NCBI GenBank assembly: GCA_048941605.1
Contig: JBHLNL010000109.1
Location: 1-12,397, forward strand
DNA: 12,397 nt
From: Loki-b32 sp048941605
Lineage (GTDB): Archaea > Asgardarchaeota > Lokiarchaeia > Sigyniarchaeales > SOKP01
Direction: 5' to 3'
Shown here: positions 6,515 to 12,397 of the stretch, piece after piece
Position numbering within the stretch: the first letter of the stretch is position 1
How the letters are laid out: each line of letters starts with the position of its first letter
Notes under the pieces: model-generated
The model's database searches: none
What the model was told of the DNA's origin: nothing
The model's input: the letters and a program-made list of their open reading frames with translations, nothing else
Position numbers and translations under genes: made by a program

Positions 6515-6520
6515 ATTAAT

Positions 6521-7045
6521 TTATTTTAAAACAAATTTAAATTCACAAGTTTTATCTCCATTAGAAATCCGTTTTAGAGGTATTATTTCTCCTTCCACAC
6601 CCATTGCTTCCAACCAGCCTTTATGCCTGAAATTACAGGCACATTTATAGTCTGAAGTTTCCTTAGATTTTTCCACTTCTTTCCAGATAAAACACTTTTC
6701 AACCAAAGCAATTCCTTCAGTTTCAGAATGAATAAAAAATTTGAATTTCATAATCTTAGGGATGATTACATCCATAAACGTATTCATTATTTTAAAAATT
6801 TCAGGAATAGTGTTGACTGATCCTTTTTTTATACTTAAAGCACTTAGAATATGTCGAGCTTCAATTTTACCCATTGAAAAGACCACCATTTGATTTAATT
6901 GATTTGCTTTTTTAATCCCATACCTTTTTTTTGATTTTAAAAACCATTGTCCATCATGTTGAGCCCAACACATTTGTAAGATAAACTTTTGAGTCTCTAA
7001 TGGGATTGAATATTTATCCTTTAACAATAATTCCATATTCTTCAT
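6521..7045 (-). CDS. DUF6125-like Cys/His protein, copy A
   Basis: A 174-residue soluble protein and paralogue of its upstream neighbour. The N-terminal motif CWAQHDGQWF (26-35), the central EKCFIW (116-121), YKCAC (133-137), GWLEAMG (143-149) and the terminal GDKTCEFKF (163-171) recur in the other copy. The HDGxWF start and ordered cysteines recall the uncharacterised family DUF6125 and, more distantly, thiazoline-carboxylate hydrolase-like proteins. I cannot verify the family by search. Conserved C26, H30, C118, C135 and C167 suggest metal or cofactor binding. It lies 24 bases downstream of copy B and is probably co-transcribed with it. The start could be the ATG at 7045 or an in-frame ATG three codons later. 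The gene has an extra Cys (C137) not found in copy B. Function unknown. Confidence 0.75.
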   Translation of the reverse strand: MKNMELLLKDKYSIPLETQKFILQMCWAQHDGQWFLKSKKRYGIKKANQLNQMVVFSMGKIEARHILSALSIKKGSVNTIPEIFKIMNTFMDVIIPKIMKFKFFIHSETEGIALVEKCFIWKEVEKSKETSDYKCACNFRHKGWLEAMGVEGEIIPLKRISNGDKTCEFKFVLK

Positions 7046-7069
7046 CTCAATATTAACATGATTATAAGA

Positions 7070-7579
7070 TCATTTCTCAAAATAAAATTTGAAATCTCTA
7101 AAGCATCTGCCATTATTGTGCATTAAACAACCTTCTACAATTGGATCTGCATCGTATTTGATACCCAGAGTTTCAAACCATCCTTCAATTCTATCATAAA
7201 TTCCGCATTCATATTGGTCAATTACCCCAATTCGATTTATTCCGTCATACGCCCAGCATTTATGCATTTCACAATGAAGATGATTTATAGTTGGAAAATT
7301 AAAAGTCAAAACCATAAAATCTGCTTTAAATATATTTAATGCTTTTTCAAAGAGAATCTTTAAATCATTAAATGTATTGACTTTTTCTATATTATAGGCT
7401 TTCTGAATCCTTCTTATTTCAATACTTGCTAATGACCTAATAGCAGCTCGATTTATTTTGTTAGTCTTCATTATTCCGCATTCTTTCAGGCAGTGATAAA
7501 ACCACATGCCATCATGAGTCATCCAACATTTAATCAAAAGCTCTTTTAAATCTTCTGTTTCCATAGGGGATATATACAT
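7070..7579 (-). CDS. DUF6125-like Cys/His protein, copy B
   Basis: A 169-residue soluble protein, the first gene of a two-gene operon with copy A. It shares CWMTHDGMWF (18-27), HKCWAYDG (106-113), YECGIYDR (123-130), GWFETLG (133-139), a late Cys (C151) and GRCFRDFKFYF (157-167). Between these motifs identity with copy A is low, so the duplication is old or the two were kept for different roles. The spacing of conserved Cys and His residues suggests a shared metal- or cofactor-binding core. The ATG at 7579 lacks an SD; another Met lies five codons in. The gene is divergent from the TrmB-family regulator across 139 bases that contain two dyads, so regulation by that protein is likely. The role is unknown. 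Confidence 0.75.
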   Translation of the reverse strand: MYISPMETEDLKELLIKCWMTHDGMWFYHCLKECGIMKTNKINRAAIRSLASIEIRRIQKAYNIEKVNTFNDLKILFEKALNIFKADFMVLTFNFPTINHLHCEMHKCWAYDGINRIGVIDQYECGIYDRIEGWFETLGIKYDADPIVEGCLMHNNGRCFRDFKFYFEK

Positions 7580-7610
7580 ATTTTGACTTTTATTGTTTTT
7601 CGATCAATTA

Positions 7611-7627
7611 CAACTATTTTTTAGTTG
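7611..7627. promoter_or_regulatory. Dyad between the DUF6125 operon and trmB-like gene
   Basis: CAACTA and TAGTTG form 6-bp arms around five Ts. The dyad lies 32 bases upstream of copy B's start, where a TATA box or operator would be expected. It is one of two dyads in this divergent region. Binding by the TrmB-type protein is inference. Confidence 0.35.
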
Positions 7628-7656
7628 AAAATAAAAACACCCAAAATATTATATTC

Positions 7657-7674
7657 TTGTTAGATATATAACAA
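7657..7674. promoter_or_regulatory. 18-bp palindromic operator candidate upstream of trmB-like gene
   Basis: TTGTTAGATATATAACAA is palindromic in 8 of 9 base pairs and overlaps a TATA-like core, GATATATA. It ends 44 bases before the regulator's ATG. A protein bound here would cover the TATA element, the standard way TrmB-type proteins repress, so autoregulation is plausible. Confidence 0.5.
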
Positions 7675-7718
7675 TATAAAACAACTTTTATAGGGTTGCT
7701 ATTTCTGATAGATGGATT

Positions 7719-8615
7719 ATGTCAAACCAAATAACCCAAGAATTAATGGAATTTTTGAAAAGTGCTGCTCTCTCAAATTATGAGATTAAAACATATATAA
7801 CTCTATTTAAATCAAATAAACTCACAGCTAGGGAACTTAGTGATAAATCAAAAGTGCCCACAGGTAGAATTTATGAAATTTTGGATGGCTTAAAAGAGAA
7901 AGGTATGATTGAAATCCAAGATTCAAGACCAAAAATTTATAAAGCAGTAGCGTTTAATGAAGCATCTCATAATATCATTTCTCACTTAAAAAACCGTCAA
8001 CAACGAAAAGTTTCATTCTTAATAAACCAAGCTAAGCAATTGGAAACAAAAGTTAATACTATAAATTTTCCTGTTAACACAGAATCTTCAAAAATATTTT
8101 GGTCTATAGCTTATGGATGGCGCTCCATTTTTGAATTATATATAAAAAGATTTAACTCAATAAAAGAAAATTTATTGATGACCGGTTTTTTAAATGAAAA
8201 TACTTTAAAGATTCTTCCACAAGCTAAACATTTCTACAAAGGAATTCTTATTGCTTTAAATCGAGGTATTCAAATAAAATATTTATGGTGCTTTGAATTT
8301 GACGAAAGACCATTATCAGAAGAACAAAATGATAGGAATGAAATGCTTTTCAAAAAATTATCAAAGAAACTTAATGATTTATTTAATATATCTTCAAAAT
8401 TAGATGAGTTTGAAATGAGATATGTGCAAAAAAGGATTCCAACTCTATATGATATATTTGATAATAATAGAGTTTTAATTAAACTTCGAAACCCACTTAA
8501 GCCATGGCAAATTTTTGCATGTTTAAATGTTTTAGATCCAGTTTTAGCACATGAATTAACAGAAAAATATGAGAATATGTGGTTATTTGACGCAATTAAA
8601 TTAAAAGAATATTAA
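7719..8615 (+). CDS. TrmB-family transcriptional regulator
   Basis: A 298-residue DNA-binding regulator. Residues 10-78 are the TrmB winged helix-turn-helix: SNYEIKTYITLF (19-30), the recognition region TARELSDKSKVPTGRIYEIL (36-55), then a wing with KGMIE and PKIYKAV. A short coiled coil follows (about 82-115, ending QAKQLETKV). The C-terminal part (about 125-298) is the family's sensor region with a degenerate phospholipase-D-like fold; it includes SIAYGW and GIQIKYLWCFEF. TrmB proteins usually sense sugars or other metabolites, but the ligand cannot be read here. The ATG at 7719 is the only start after an in-frame TAA at 7677-7679; there is no clear SD. The gene is divergent from the DUF6125 pair, its likeliest target besides itself, and convergent with tusA, nine bases away. 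Confidence 0.88.
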   Translation: MSNQITQELMEFLKSAALSNYEIKTYITLFKSNKLTARELSDKSKVPTGRIYEILDGLKEKGMIEIQDSRPKIYKAVAFNEASHNIISHLKNRQQRKVSFLINQAKQLETKVNTINFPVNTESSKIFWSIAYGWRSIFELYIKRFNSIKENLLMTGFLNENTLKILPQAKHFYKGILIALNRGIQIKYLWCFEFDERPLSEEQNDRNEMLFKKLSKKLNDLFNISSKLDEFEMRYVQKRIPTLYDIFDNNRVLIKLRNPLKPWQIFACLNVLDPVLAHELTEKYENMWLFDAIKLKEY

Positions 8616-8624
8616 AGTAAATTT

Positions 8625-8852
8625 TTAAGCTTTTTCGACTTTTAAATAATAATTTTCTCCTTCTGTCCTGTATTCCAAAATCTTATCTTCCCGTTTTTCT
8701 AAATAACGCTTAATATTTTCTCCTGCTTCTGCGTAATCACCAGTAACTTCAAGAATTTCTCCACTCTTCATTTCAAGAAGTTGTCTTTTGGTTTTTGCTA
8801 CAGGCATAGGACAAACAAGTCCAGAACAATCTAATTTAACTGATTCTGTCAT
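8625..8852 (-). CDS. tusA: TusA-family sulfur carrier protein
   Basis: TusA-family proteins carry sulfur as a persulfide on the Cys of a CPxP motif, for tRNA thiolation, cofactor synthesis or sulfur oxidation. This 75-residue protein has the full motif, LDCSGLVCPMPVAKTKRQLL (7-26), with the active Cys at 14 and a further Cys at 9. The rest of the small alpha/beta fold is present, including GEILEVTGDYAEAGENIKRY (31-50). The length is typical. It follows the DsrE-like gene by 21 bases on the same strand, with AAGGT eight bases before the ATG, so the two form an operon. DsrE and TusA proteins commonly pass sulfur between each other. Whether the cargo is sulfur or selenium is not settled by the sequence. 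Confidence 0.93.
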   Translation of the reverse strand: MTESVKLDCSGLVCPMPVAKTKRQLLEMKSGEILEVTGDYAEAGENIKRYLEKREDKILEYRTEGENYYLKVEKA

Positions 8853-8873
8853 TTTATAATACCTTACTCAAAG

Positions 8874-9233
8874 TTAACTAAATAACACGTTATCTGCTTC
8901 TACGCACATTTCTACCAATCCATTCATTGTAGTTTTTTCAATCCCTTCTAATAACTCTTCTTCAGATAATCCCCGCGCCTTCATACACACACCACATGCT
9001 TTCACAGTTGCTCCCTCAGAAATAATGTCTGTCATCCATTTACCTACATTATCATATGTGGTTGGATCTTGATTCTTTTTTCCTATAAAAATTCCATCCT
9101 CAACTAAGAATATATTTACCTTATGTTCTTCTAATAATGCGGTATAAGCAAATCTTAACATAGTGTATGGGCGTTCTTTTGTGTATACTCCATCTCCAAT
9201 AATTATTGTAAATGTTTTCCTTTTCTCTGTCAT
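8874..9233 (-). CDS. DsrE/TusD-family sulfur relay protein
   Basis: A 119-residue DsrE-like protein: FTIIIGDGVYTKERPYTMLR (8-27) is the first strand and nucleotide-fold-like turn, followed by KVNIFLVEDGIFIG (38-51) and the active segment VKACGVCMKARGL (77-89). Cysteines 80 and 83 match the DsrE position that accepts persulfide; C110 is an additional Cys. Such proteins exchange sulfur with TusA, whose gene follows 21 bases downstream. The ATG at 9233 has a GAGG SD ten bases upstream. The gene is divergent from a LysR-type regulator, with strong inverted repeats in between, so it is probably controlled by that regulator. Its exact subfamily (DsrE, TusD or the YedF C-terminal domain) is uncertain. 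Confidence 0.9.
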   Translation of the reverse strand: MTEKRKTFTIIIGDGVYTKERPYTMLRFAYTALLEEHKVNIFLVEDGIFIGKKNQDPTTYDNVGKWMTDIISEGATVKACGVCMKARGLSEEELLEGIEKTTMNGLVEMCVEADNVLFS

Positions 9234-9247
9234 TATTGATTTTCCTC

Positions 9248-9272
9248 ACTAATTTTTAAGTATAAAATTAGT
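9248..9272. promoter_or_regulatory. Inverted repeat with 9-bp arms, LysR operator candidate
   Basis: ACTAATTTT (9248-9256) and AAAATTAGT (9264-9272) are perfect 9-bp arms around a 7-base spacer. The dyad begins 15 bases upstream of the dsrE-like ATG and covers a TATA-like TTTTATACT on the reverse strand. LysR-type sites are commonly dyads of this size, and one here could block or steer transcription of the sulfur-relay operon. Confidence 0.45.
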
Positions 9273-9311
9273 TAAATATGAATATTTATTTAAAAATTGT
9301 AAAACTTATTA

Positions 9312-9340
9312 ATTTTTTCGCAATAATATATTGAAAAAAT
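9312..9340. promoter_or_regulatory. Second dyad in the dsrE-lysR divergent region
   Basis: ATTTTTTC (9312-9319) and GAAAAAAT (9333-9340) are perfect 8-bp arms with a 13-base AT-rich spacer, about 70 bases before the LysR ATG. LysR-type regulators often use two sites between divergent genes. The arms are homopolymer-rich, so chance is a real alternative. Confidence 0.25.
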
Positions 9341-9411
9341 CGATAAATACAAAAAGAATCAATACCTTATTTTTTAAATAGAACCTTAGATTTTTTAAAA
9401 CTAAATGAAGC

Positions 9412-10308
9412 ATGAATCTCGAATTCTTAAGAAATTTTATTAAATTAACACAATATAAGAGTTTCTCGAATTTAGCAAAAGAGCTCCCCATCTCACAAAG
9501 CACATTATCACATCAAATTTCTCAGTTAGAAAAAAATTTTGGAGGAGTTGTGTTAATTGATAGATCTACAAAGAGATTTGAGTTAACAAAGGCAGGAAAA
9601 TTGTTGCTTGAACATGCAAGACGCATAATAGAGCTCTATGATAATTGTCAGATAGAAATTTCTAAATTTAAAGATCAAATAGAAGAAGAGATTATTATAT
9701 CAGCTTCAACTATTCCAGGTTCTCATGTTTTACCAAAATATATAGCAGATTTTAGAATTAATAATCTAAATGTAAACTTCAAAATATTGATTAATAATTC
9801 TAACAAATCTATTGATAATTTAATAAATAGAAAGGTTCATTTCGCTAGTATTGGAAGTTTTATGAGTTATAATGAAACTGACTTCGATTGTATAAAAATA
9901 GGAGAAGATCAATTCAAATTTATATGTTCTCCTAATCATGAACTTTTGAAAAAAGGAAATTTGGTGAATTTCGTTGAACTTAAAAAATATCCATTTGTGT
10001 GGAGAGAAAAAGGCTCTGGTATGAGAAATACGTTTGAACAACAATTTCCTAATTTTAAACAATTAGATATTGAACTTGAAATAAATGATAATGATTCAAT
10101 TATTTCTATTGTTAGTGAATCTAACTATATTAGTATTATGAGCGAAATTATAGCTGATAAGGTGGAATCAGCAGGATTAATCAAATCTTTAAAAATTAAA
10201 GAGTATCCTCTTATCGCTAAAAGATCCTTATATTTTGTTAAGCTAAAAAATACAAATTTGAGTAAATTAAAAAAGAAATTTTGGGATGAATTAAAAGCAA
10301 ATTTCTAA
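9412..10308 (+). CDS. LysR-family transcriptional regulator
   Basis: A 298-residue LysR-type regulator of standard length. The N-terminal winged helix (1-60) contains KSFSNLAKELPISQSTLSHQ (16-35) and LEKNFGGVVLIDRSTK (39-54), followed by FELTKAGKLLLEHA (56-69) and the linker helix. The effector domain (about 92-298) begins ISASTIPGSHVLPKYIADF (96-114) and contains REKGSGMRNTFEQ. The STIPG...LP and GSG(T/M)R segments resemble LysR proteins annotated with selenium or sulfur metabolism, such as CysB-like and selenium-associated types; I cannot confirm this by search. The ATG at 9412 has no clear SD. The gene is divergent from the DsrE-TusA operon across 178 bases with two dyads, the classic LysR arrangement, and is convergent with the large membrane protein gene 36 bases beyond its end. 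Confidence 0.92.
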   Translation: MNLEFLRNFIKLTQYKSFSNLAKELPISQSTLSHQISQLEKNFGGVVLIDRSTKRFELTKAGKLLLEHARRIIELYDNCQIEISKFKDQIEEEIIISASTIPGSHVLPKYIADFRINNLNVNFKILINNSNKSIDNLINRKVHFASIGSFMSYNETDFDCIKIGEDQFKFICSPNHELLKKGNLVNFVELKKYPFVWREKGSGMRNTFEQQFPNFKQLDIELEINDNDSIISIVSESNYISIMSEIIADKVESAGLIKSLKIKEYPLIAKRSLYFVKLKNTNLSKLKKKFWDELKANF

Positions 10309-10344
10309 AAATTTGAAAAAATAAGAATTTAAACATAAATATAT

Positions 10345-11742
10345 TTATTTTATTAAAACTCCCGCTTGATCAAAATTCAAAAAAGCACTAATTTTTTCTT
10401 TAAGCGGATAGATTCCCTCTTTAAACAGTGTTATTAAAAAAATTGCAATAAACACGATTGACCCTAAACCTGGAGCAAATCCACTTAGAACATCTATAAA
10501 ACTAGATGTAGGATCCCAAGAGAATAACGTCCAAACTAATGAAACACCAGCTATTATAATTGAAATAAAAGAAATAATTGCTGCGGTTTTTTTGCTAAGA
10601 TTTAAATGTATTGGTCCAAGTTCAAGCCTGAAATATTTTGGCTGTACTATTATAGAAAGAACTGTGTGGCTAATGACTTTATCTTCAAATTCTATATATA
10701 CATTTAAGAACCTTCTTTCACTTTCTTTTTTCTTCTTTTTCTCTTTTTTGGATTTGATTGGCATTATTGAAAAAATCATAACTGGAGGATTAACCGCATT
10801 CTTTTTTACTTCAACTTTTCCAAATATAGGATGTACTTCAAATCCTTCTCCTTCGATTTTAAGATCTAGAACAGGTGGTTCTTCTTTCGTCGTTACAATT
10901 GTAATGGTTGTTTCATATATTGTTTTTCCTTCTTCATCCACAATCTTTAACTCTTTATGGGAGAAATAAACATAAAATAAATAACTCCTTTGTTCCATCA
11001 TAACAGAATAATATTGAAGTCCCATATTAATTTCATATACTGTGAGTTGAGGTTCTTCAGGAGCAACAATAGATGGTTCAGCTGTTGGTTTTGGTGGTGG
11101 AACACTTGGGCCAGTTAATGCATCTGAAGGTGGAGGAGGTGCTGCTGCAGGTGCTAGAGTCTTAGTTGCTGGAGCACCAGCACCAGGAGGAGCTGGAGGT
11201 GGTTGTGATTCAGCAGCTCGTAGCTTCTTTTTAGCTTTTGGGGCCTCCTTTATCCTACGAGATTCTCTGCGTTCCCTTTCATCTCTTTTTATGTATTTTT
11301 CTTCTTCAAAAACTTCCTCTTTATATTTTACATCATCAGCAATAAAGCTTAACTCGTCTGTATCTTCACCAAACGCCGCTTCTTCTTCAACCGCAAAAAG
11401 GATTTCTTTATCAGCATCTTTATATTCCTGTTTTTCTTTTGGTTTTTCCTCTTTTTTTTCTGGTTTCTGTTTTTTCAACAATTTTAAATCTTTCAATTTG
11501 GTACTTTCAGATATTTTAGTATTAGTGACAAAATCAATGATATACAAATCATCACGATTTAGTTGGATTTCTTTTAAGGATGCAAAAATATCATCTAAAA
11601 TCTTGTTAATCCTTGTTGATTTCTTATAAGTCCCAACAAACATGAAACCTAAAACTTCTGCAGAAAAGACATTAGTTTTTTTGTCATAAAATATTTTATT
11701 TGAGGGAATTTCAAGGCTAGAGACACTTTTCAATGGTTCCAA
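10345..11742 (-). CDS. Large membrane protein: putative ubiquitin-like domain, proline-rich linker, beta domain, two membrane helices
   Basis: 465 residues in distinct parts. Residues 14-90 have a strand-strand-helix-strand pattern (NVFSAEVLGFMFVGTY, INKILDDIFASLKEI, DDLYIIDF, then TKLKDLKLL) that could be a ubiquitin-like beta-grasp. Residues 91-178 are highly charged. Residues 181-232 are Pro/Ala-rich, with PPP or PPPP runs at 181, 202 and 215. Residues 234-372 look like an all-beta domain, with a Lys-rich insertion at 330-344. Membrane helices lie at about 386-408 and 425-441, and there is no signal peptide. The soluble domains are therefore probably cytoplasmic. The start is TTG at 11742, supported by GAGGT ten bases upstream; the frame is open to 11823 but offers no ATG or GTG. 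I know no family for the whole protein. Every domain name here is inference from pattern. It is divergent from the FGGY kinase gene. Confidence 0.8.
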   Translation of the reverse strand: MEPLKSVSSLEIPSNKIFYDKKTNVFSAEVLGFMFVGTYKKSTRINKILDDIFASLKEIQLNRDDLYIIDFVTNTKISESTKLKDLKLLKKQKPEKKEEKPKEKQEYKDADKEILFAVEEEAAFGEDTDELSFIADDVKYKEEVFEEEKYIKRDERERRESRRIKEAPKAKKKLRAAESQPPPAPPGAGAPATKTLAPAAAPPPPSDALTGPSVPPPKPTAEPSIVAPEEPQLTVYEINMGLQYYSVMMEQRSYLFYVYFSHKELKIVDEEGKTIYETTITIVTTKEEPPVLDLKIEGEGFEVHPIFGKVEVKKNAVNPPVMIFSIMPIKSKKEKKKKKESERRFLNVYIEFEDKVISHTVLSIIVQPKYFRLELGPIHLNLSKKTAAIISFISIIIAGVSLVWTLFSWDPTSSFIDVLSGFAPGLGSIVFIAIFLITLFKEGIYPLKEKISAFLNFDQAGVLIK

Positions 11743-11752
11743 ATTTATAATG

Positions 11753-11757
11753 ACCTC
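11753..11757 (-). promoter_or_regulatory. Shine-Dalgarno that fixes the TTG start of the large membrane protein
   Basis: GAGGT on the reverse strand lies ten bases upstream of the TTG at 11742. No other start codon in the open frame has a comparable site, so it decides the start. Confidence 0.5.
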
Positions 11758-11810
11758 TTTTTTAGTTTTAATGAGCTGTATTTTAATTTTTAATAAATAA
11801 GAAATGTTTT

Positions 11811-11837
11811 TTATAAGTTTTTATAATGAACTTATAA
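11811..11837. promoter_or_regulatory. Inverted repeat with 9-bp arms between the membrane protein and kinase genes
   Basis: TTATAAGTT (11811-11819) and AACTTATAA (11829-11837) are perfect 9-bp arms with a 9-base spacer, and TTATAA occurs again inside the spacer. The site is about 70 bases upstream of the membrane protein gene and 130 bases before the kinase gene. It could be an operator or overlapping TATA boxes. Nothing else stands out in the 225-base divergent gap, which is very AT-rich. Confidence 0.4.
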
Positions 11838-11967
11838 TTAATATAGTTATCAACTTCTTTATATTAAATTATAAACGATGATCACACTTCTTTTAATAGA
11901 TACCAAAAGTATTTTTTTAAGTTTATTAATGATTCAAACTAAATTACAAAATATGCAATAAAAAAAA

Positions 11968-12397
11968 GTGATAATTTTGGCAGAAAAATATATACTAACT
12001 CACGATTTAGGAACATCTGGTAATAAAGCTGTGTTATTCAATTTGGATTTGGAAGTAATTGCTCATACAAAGGTGGATTATCCTATATATTATCCAACAT
12101 TAGGATGTGCTGAACAATATGCAAAAGAATATTGGAATGCAGTAAAAAAGGCTACTAGTATATTAATTCAGCAGAATAACACTATTTCTAATGATATCTT
12201 AGCATTAGTATTTGATTGTCAAATGAATTGCACTATTCCGATAGATAAAACAGGTAATCCGCTAATGAACTGTATTAGTTGGTTAGATACGCGTGCAGCA
12301 CCAATAACCAGCAAATTTTCAAAGGGAATAATAAAAATATCTGGATATGGATTAAGAACAATCCTTATGTTTCTCAAAATCACAGGTGGAGCCCCAG
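11968..12397 (+). CDS. FGGY-family carbohydrate kinase, N-terminal part (cut by window end)
   Basis: FGGY kinases phosphorylate sugars or polyols such as xylulose, glycerol or related compounds using ATP, in the cytosol. The visible 143 residues contain the phosphate-binding opening EKYILTHDLGTSGNKAVLFN (6-25), then GCAEQYAKEYWNAV, and LVFDCQMNCTIPIDKTGNPL followed by SWLDTRAAP, which match the N-terminal FGGY domain. The HDLGTSGNKA form is seen in xylulokinase-like members, but the substrate cannot be fixed from this part. The start is GTG at 11968; an in-frame TAA at 11959 excludes earlier ones. A TTG at 11977 is a good alternative, because GTGAT just before it matches the SD complement and it gives a more typical N-terminus. 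The conserved SGQ is DCQ here. Confidence 0.9.
   Translation, partial: MIILAEKYILTHDLGTSGNKAVLFNLDLEVIAHTKVDYPIYYPTLGCAEQYAKEYWNAVKKATSILIQQNNTISNDILALVFDCQMNCTIPIDKTGNPLMNCISWLDTRAAPITSKFSKGIIKISGYGLRTILMFLKITGGAP

Noticed and set aside
10592..11629. Forward-strand open frames opposite the large membrane protein
   Set aside because: Their Ser/Phe-rich, repetitive composition is the mirror of Lys/Glu-rich codons on the true strand.
1..12397. tRNA, rRNA, CRISPR array, transposase or att site
   Set aside because: I looked on both strands and saw no GC-rich RNA gene blocks, no regularly spaced repeats and no transposase or integrase motifs.

Overview
This is an AT-rich, densely coded window that looks archaeal and most like an Asgard archaeon of the Lokiarchaeia type. 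The evidence is an archaeal-type CO dehydrogenase/acetyl-CoA synthase delta subunit (CdhD), a TrmB-type regulator, oligo-T terminators without hairpins, TATA-like boxes close to start codons, and an exported protein with an IPGF membrane tail like the archaeal CTERM sorting signals. A large membrane protein with a proline-rich linker fits the same picture. The lineage is inferred from gene style; no marker gene is present. Starts are mixed: ATG, GTG and TTG, some with Shine-Dalgarno (SD) sequences and some apparently leaderless. A run of 10 Ns at 3953-3962 shows this is a draft scaffold.

Layout. 1-566: the tail of an unknown gene, then a small secreted, membrane-anchored protein whose start is broken by an apparent extra A in an A-run. 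668-3673: an acyl-CoA synthetase (ANL superfamily) and cdhD, both forward, each with its own upstream region. 3802-3965: a reverse-strand 4-oxalocrotonate tautomerase-like gene interrupted by the N gap. 4117-5144: a 58-residue two-helix membrane protein, a tiny 9-residue leader ORF with a good SD, and a beta-helix protein with two C-terminal membrane helices. 5161-6443: a small OB-fold-like protein (reverse) divergent from a SAM-dependent methyltransferase (forward). 6521-8615: a tandem pair of paralogous Cys/His-containing DUF6125-like proteins (reverse), divergent from a TrmB-family regulator (forward), with two dyad sequences between them. 8625-10308: a DsrE-TusA sulfur-relay pair (reverse) divergent from a LysR-family regulator (forward), again with dyads between. 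10345-11742: a 465-residue, apparently tripartite membrane protein. 11968-12397: the first third of an FGGY sugar kinase, cut by the window end.

How the genes may work together. CdhD belongs to the Wood-Ljungdahl acetyl-CoA pathway and the acyl-CoA synthetase to fatty or organic acid activation, which suits an anaerobic acetogenic or fermentative archaeon. Two regulator-target modules stand out: TrmB with the DUF6125 pair, and LysR with DsrE/TusA. The second resembles a split version of the TusA-DsrE fusion YedF and its selenium/sulfur regulator. The least understood gene is the 465-residue protein: a possible ubiquitin-like N-terminal fold, an acidic/basic linker, a polyproline segment, a beta-sandwich-like domain and two membrane helices. 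It is the best candidate here for undescribed biology. No RNA genes, CRISPR arrays or insertion sequences were seen.
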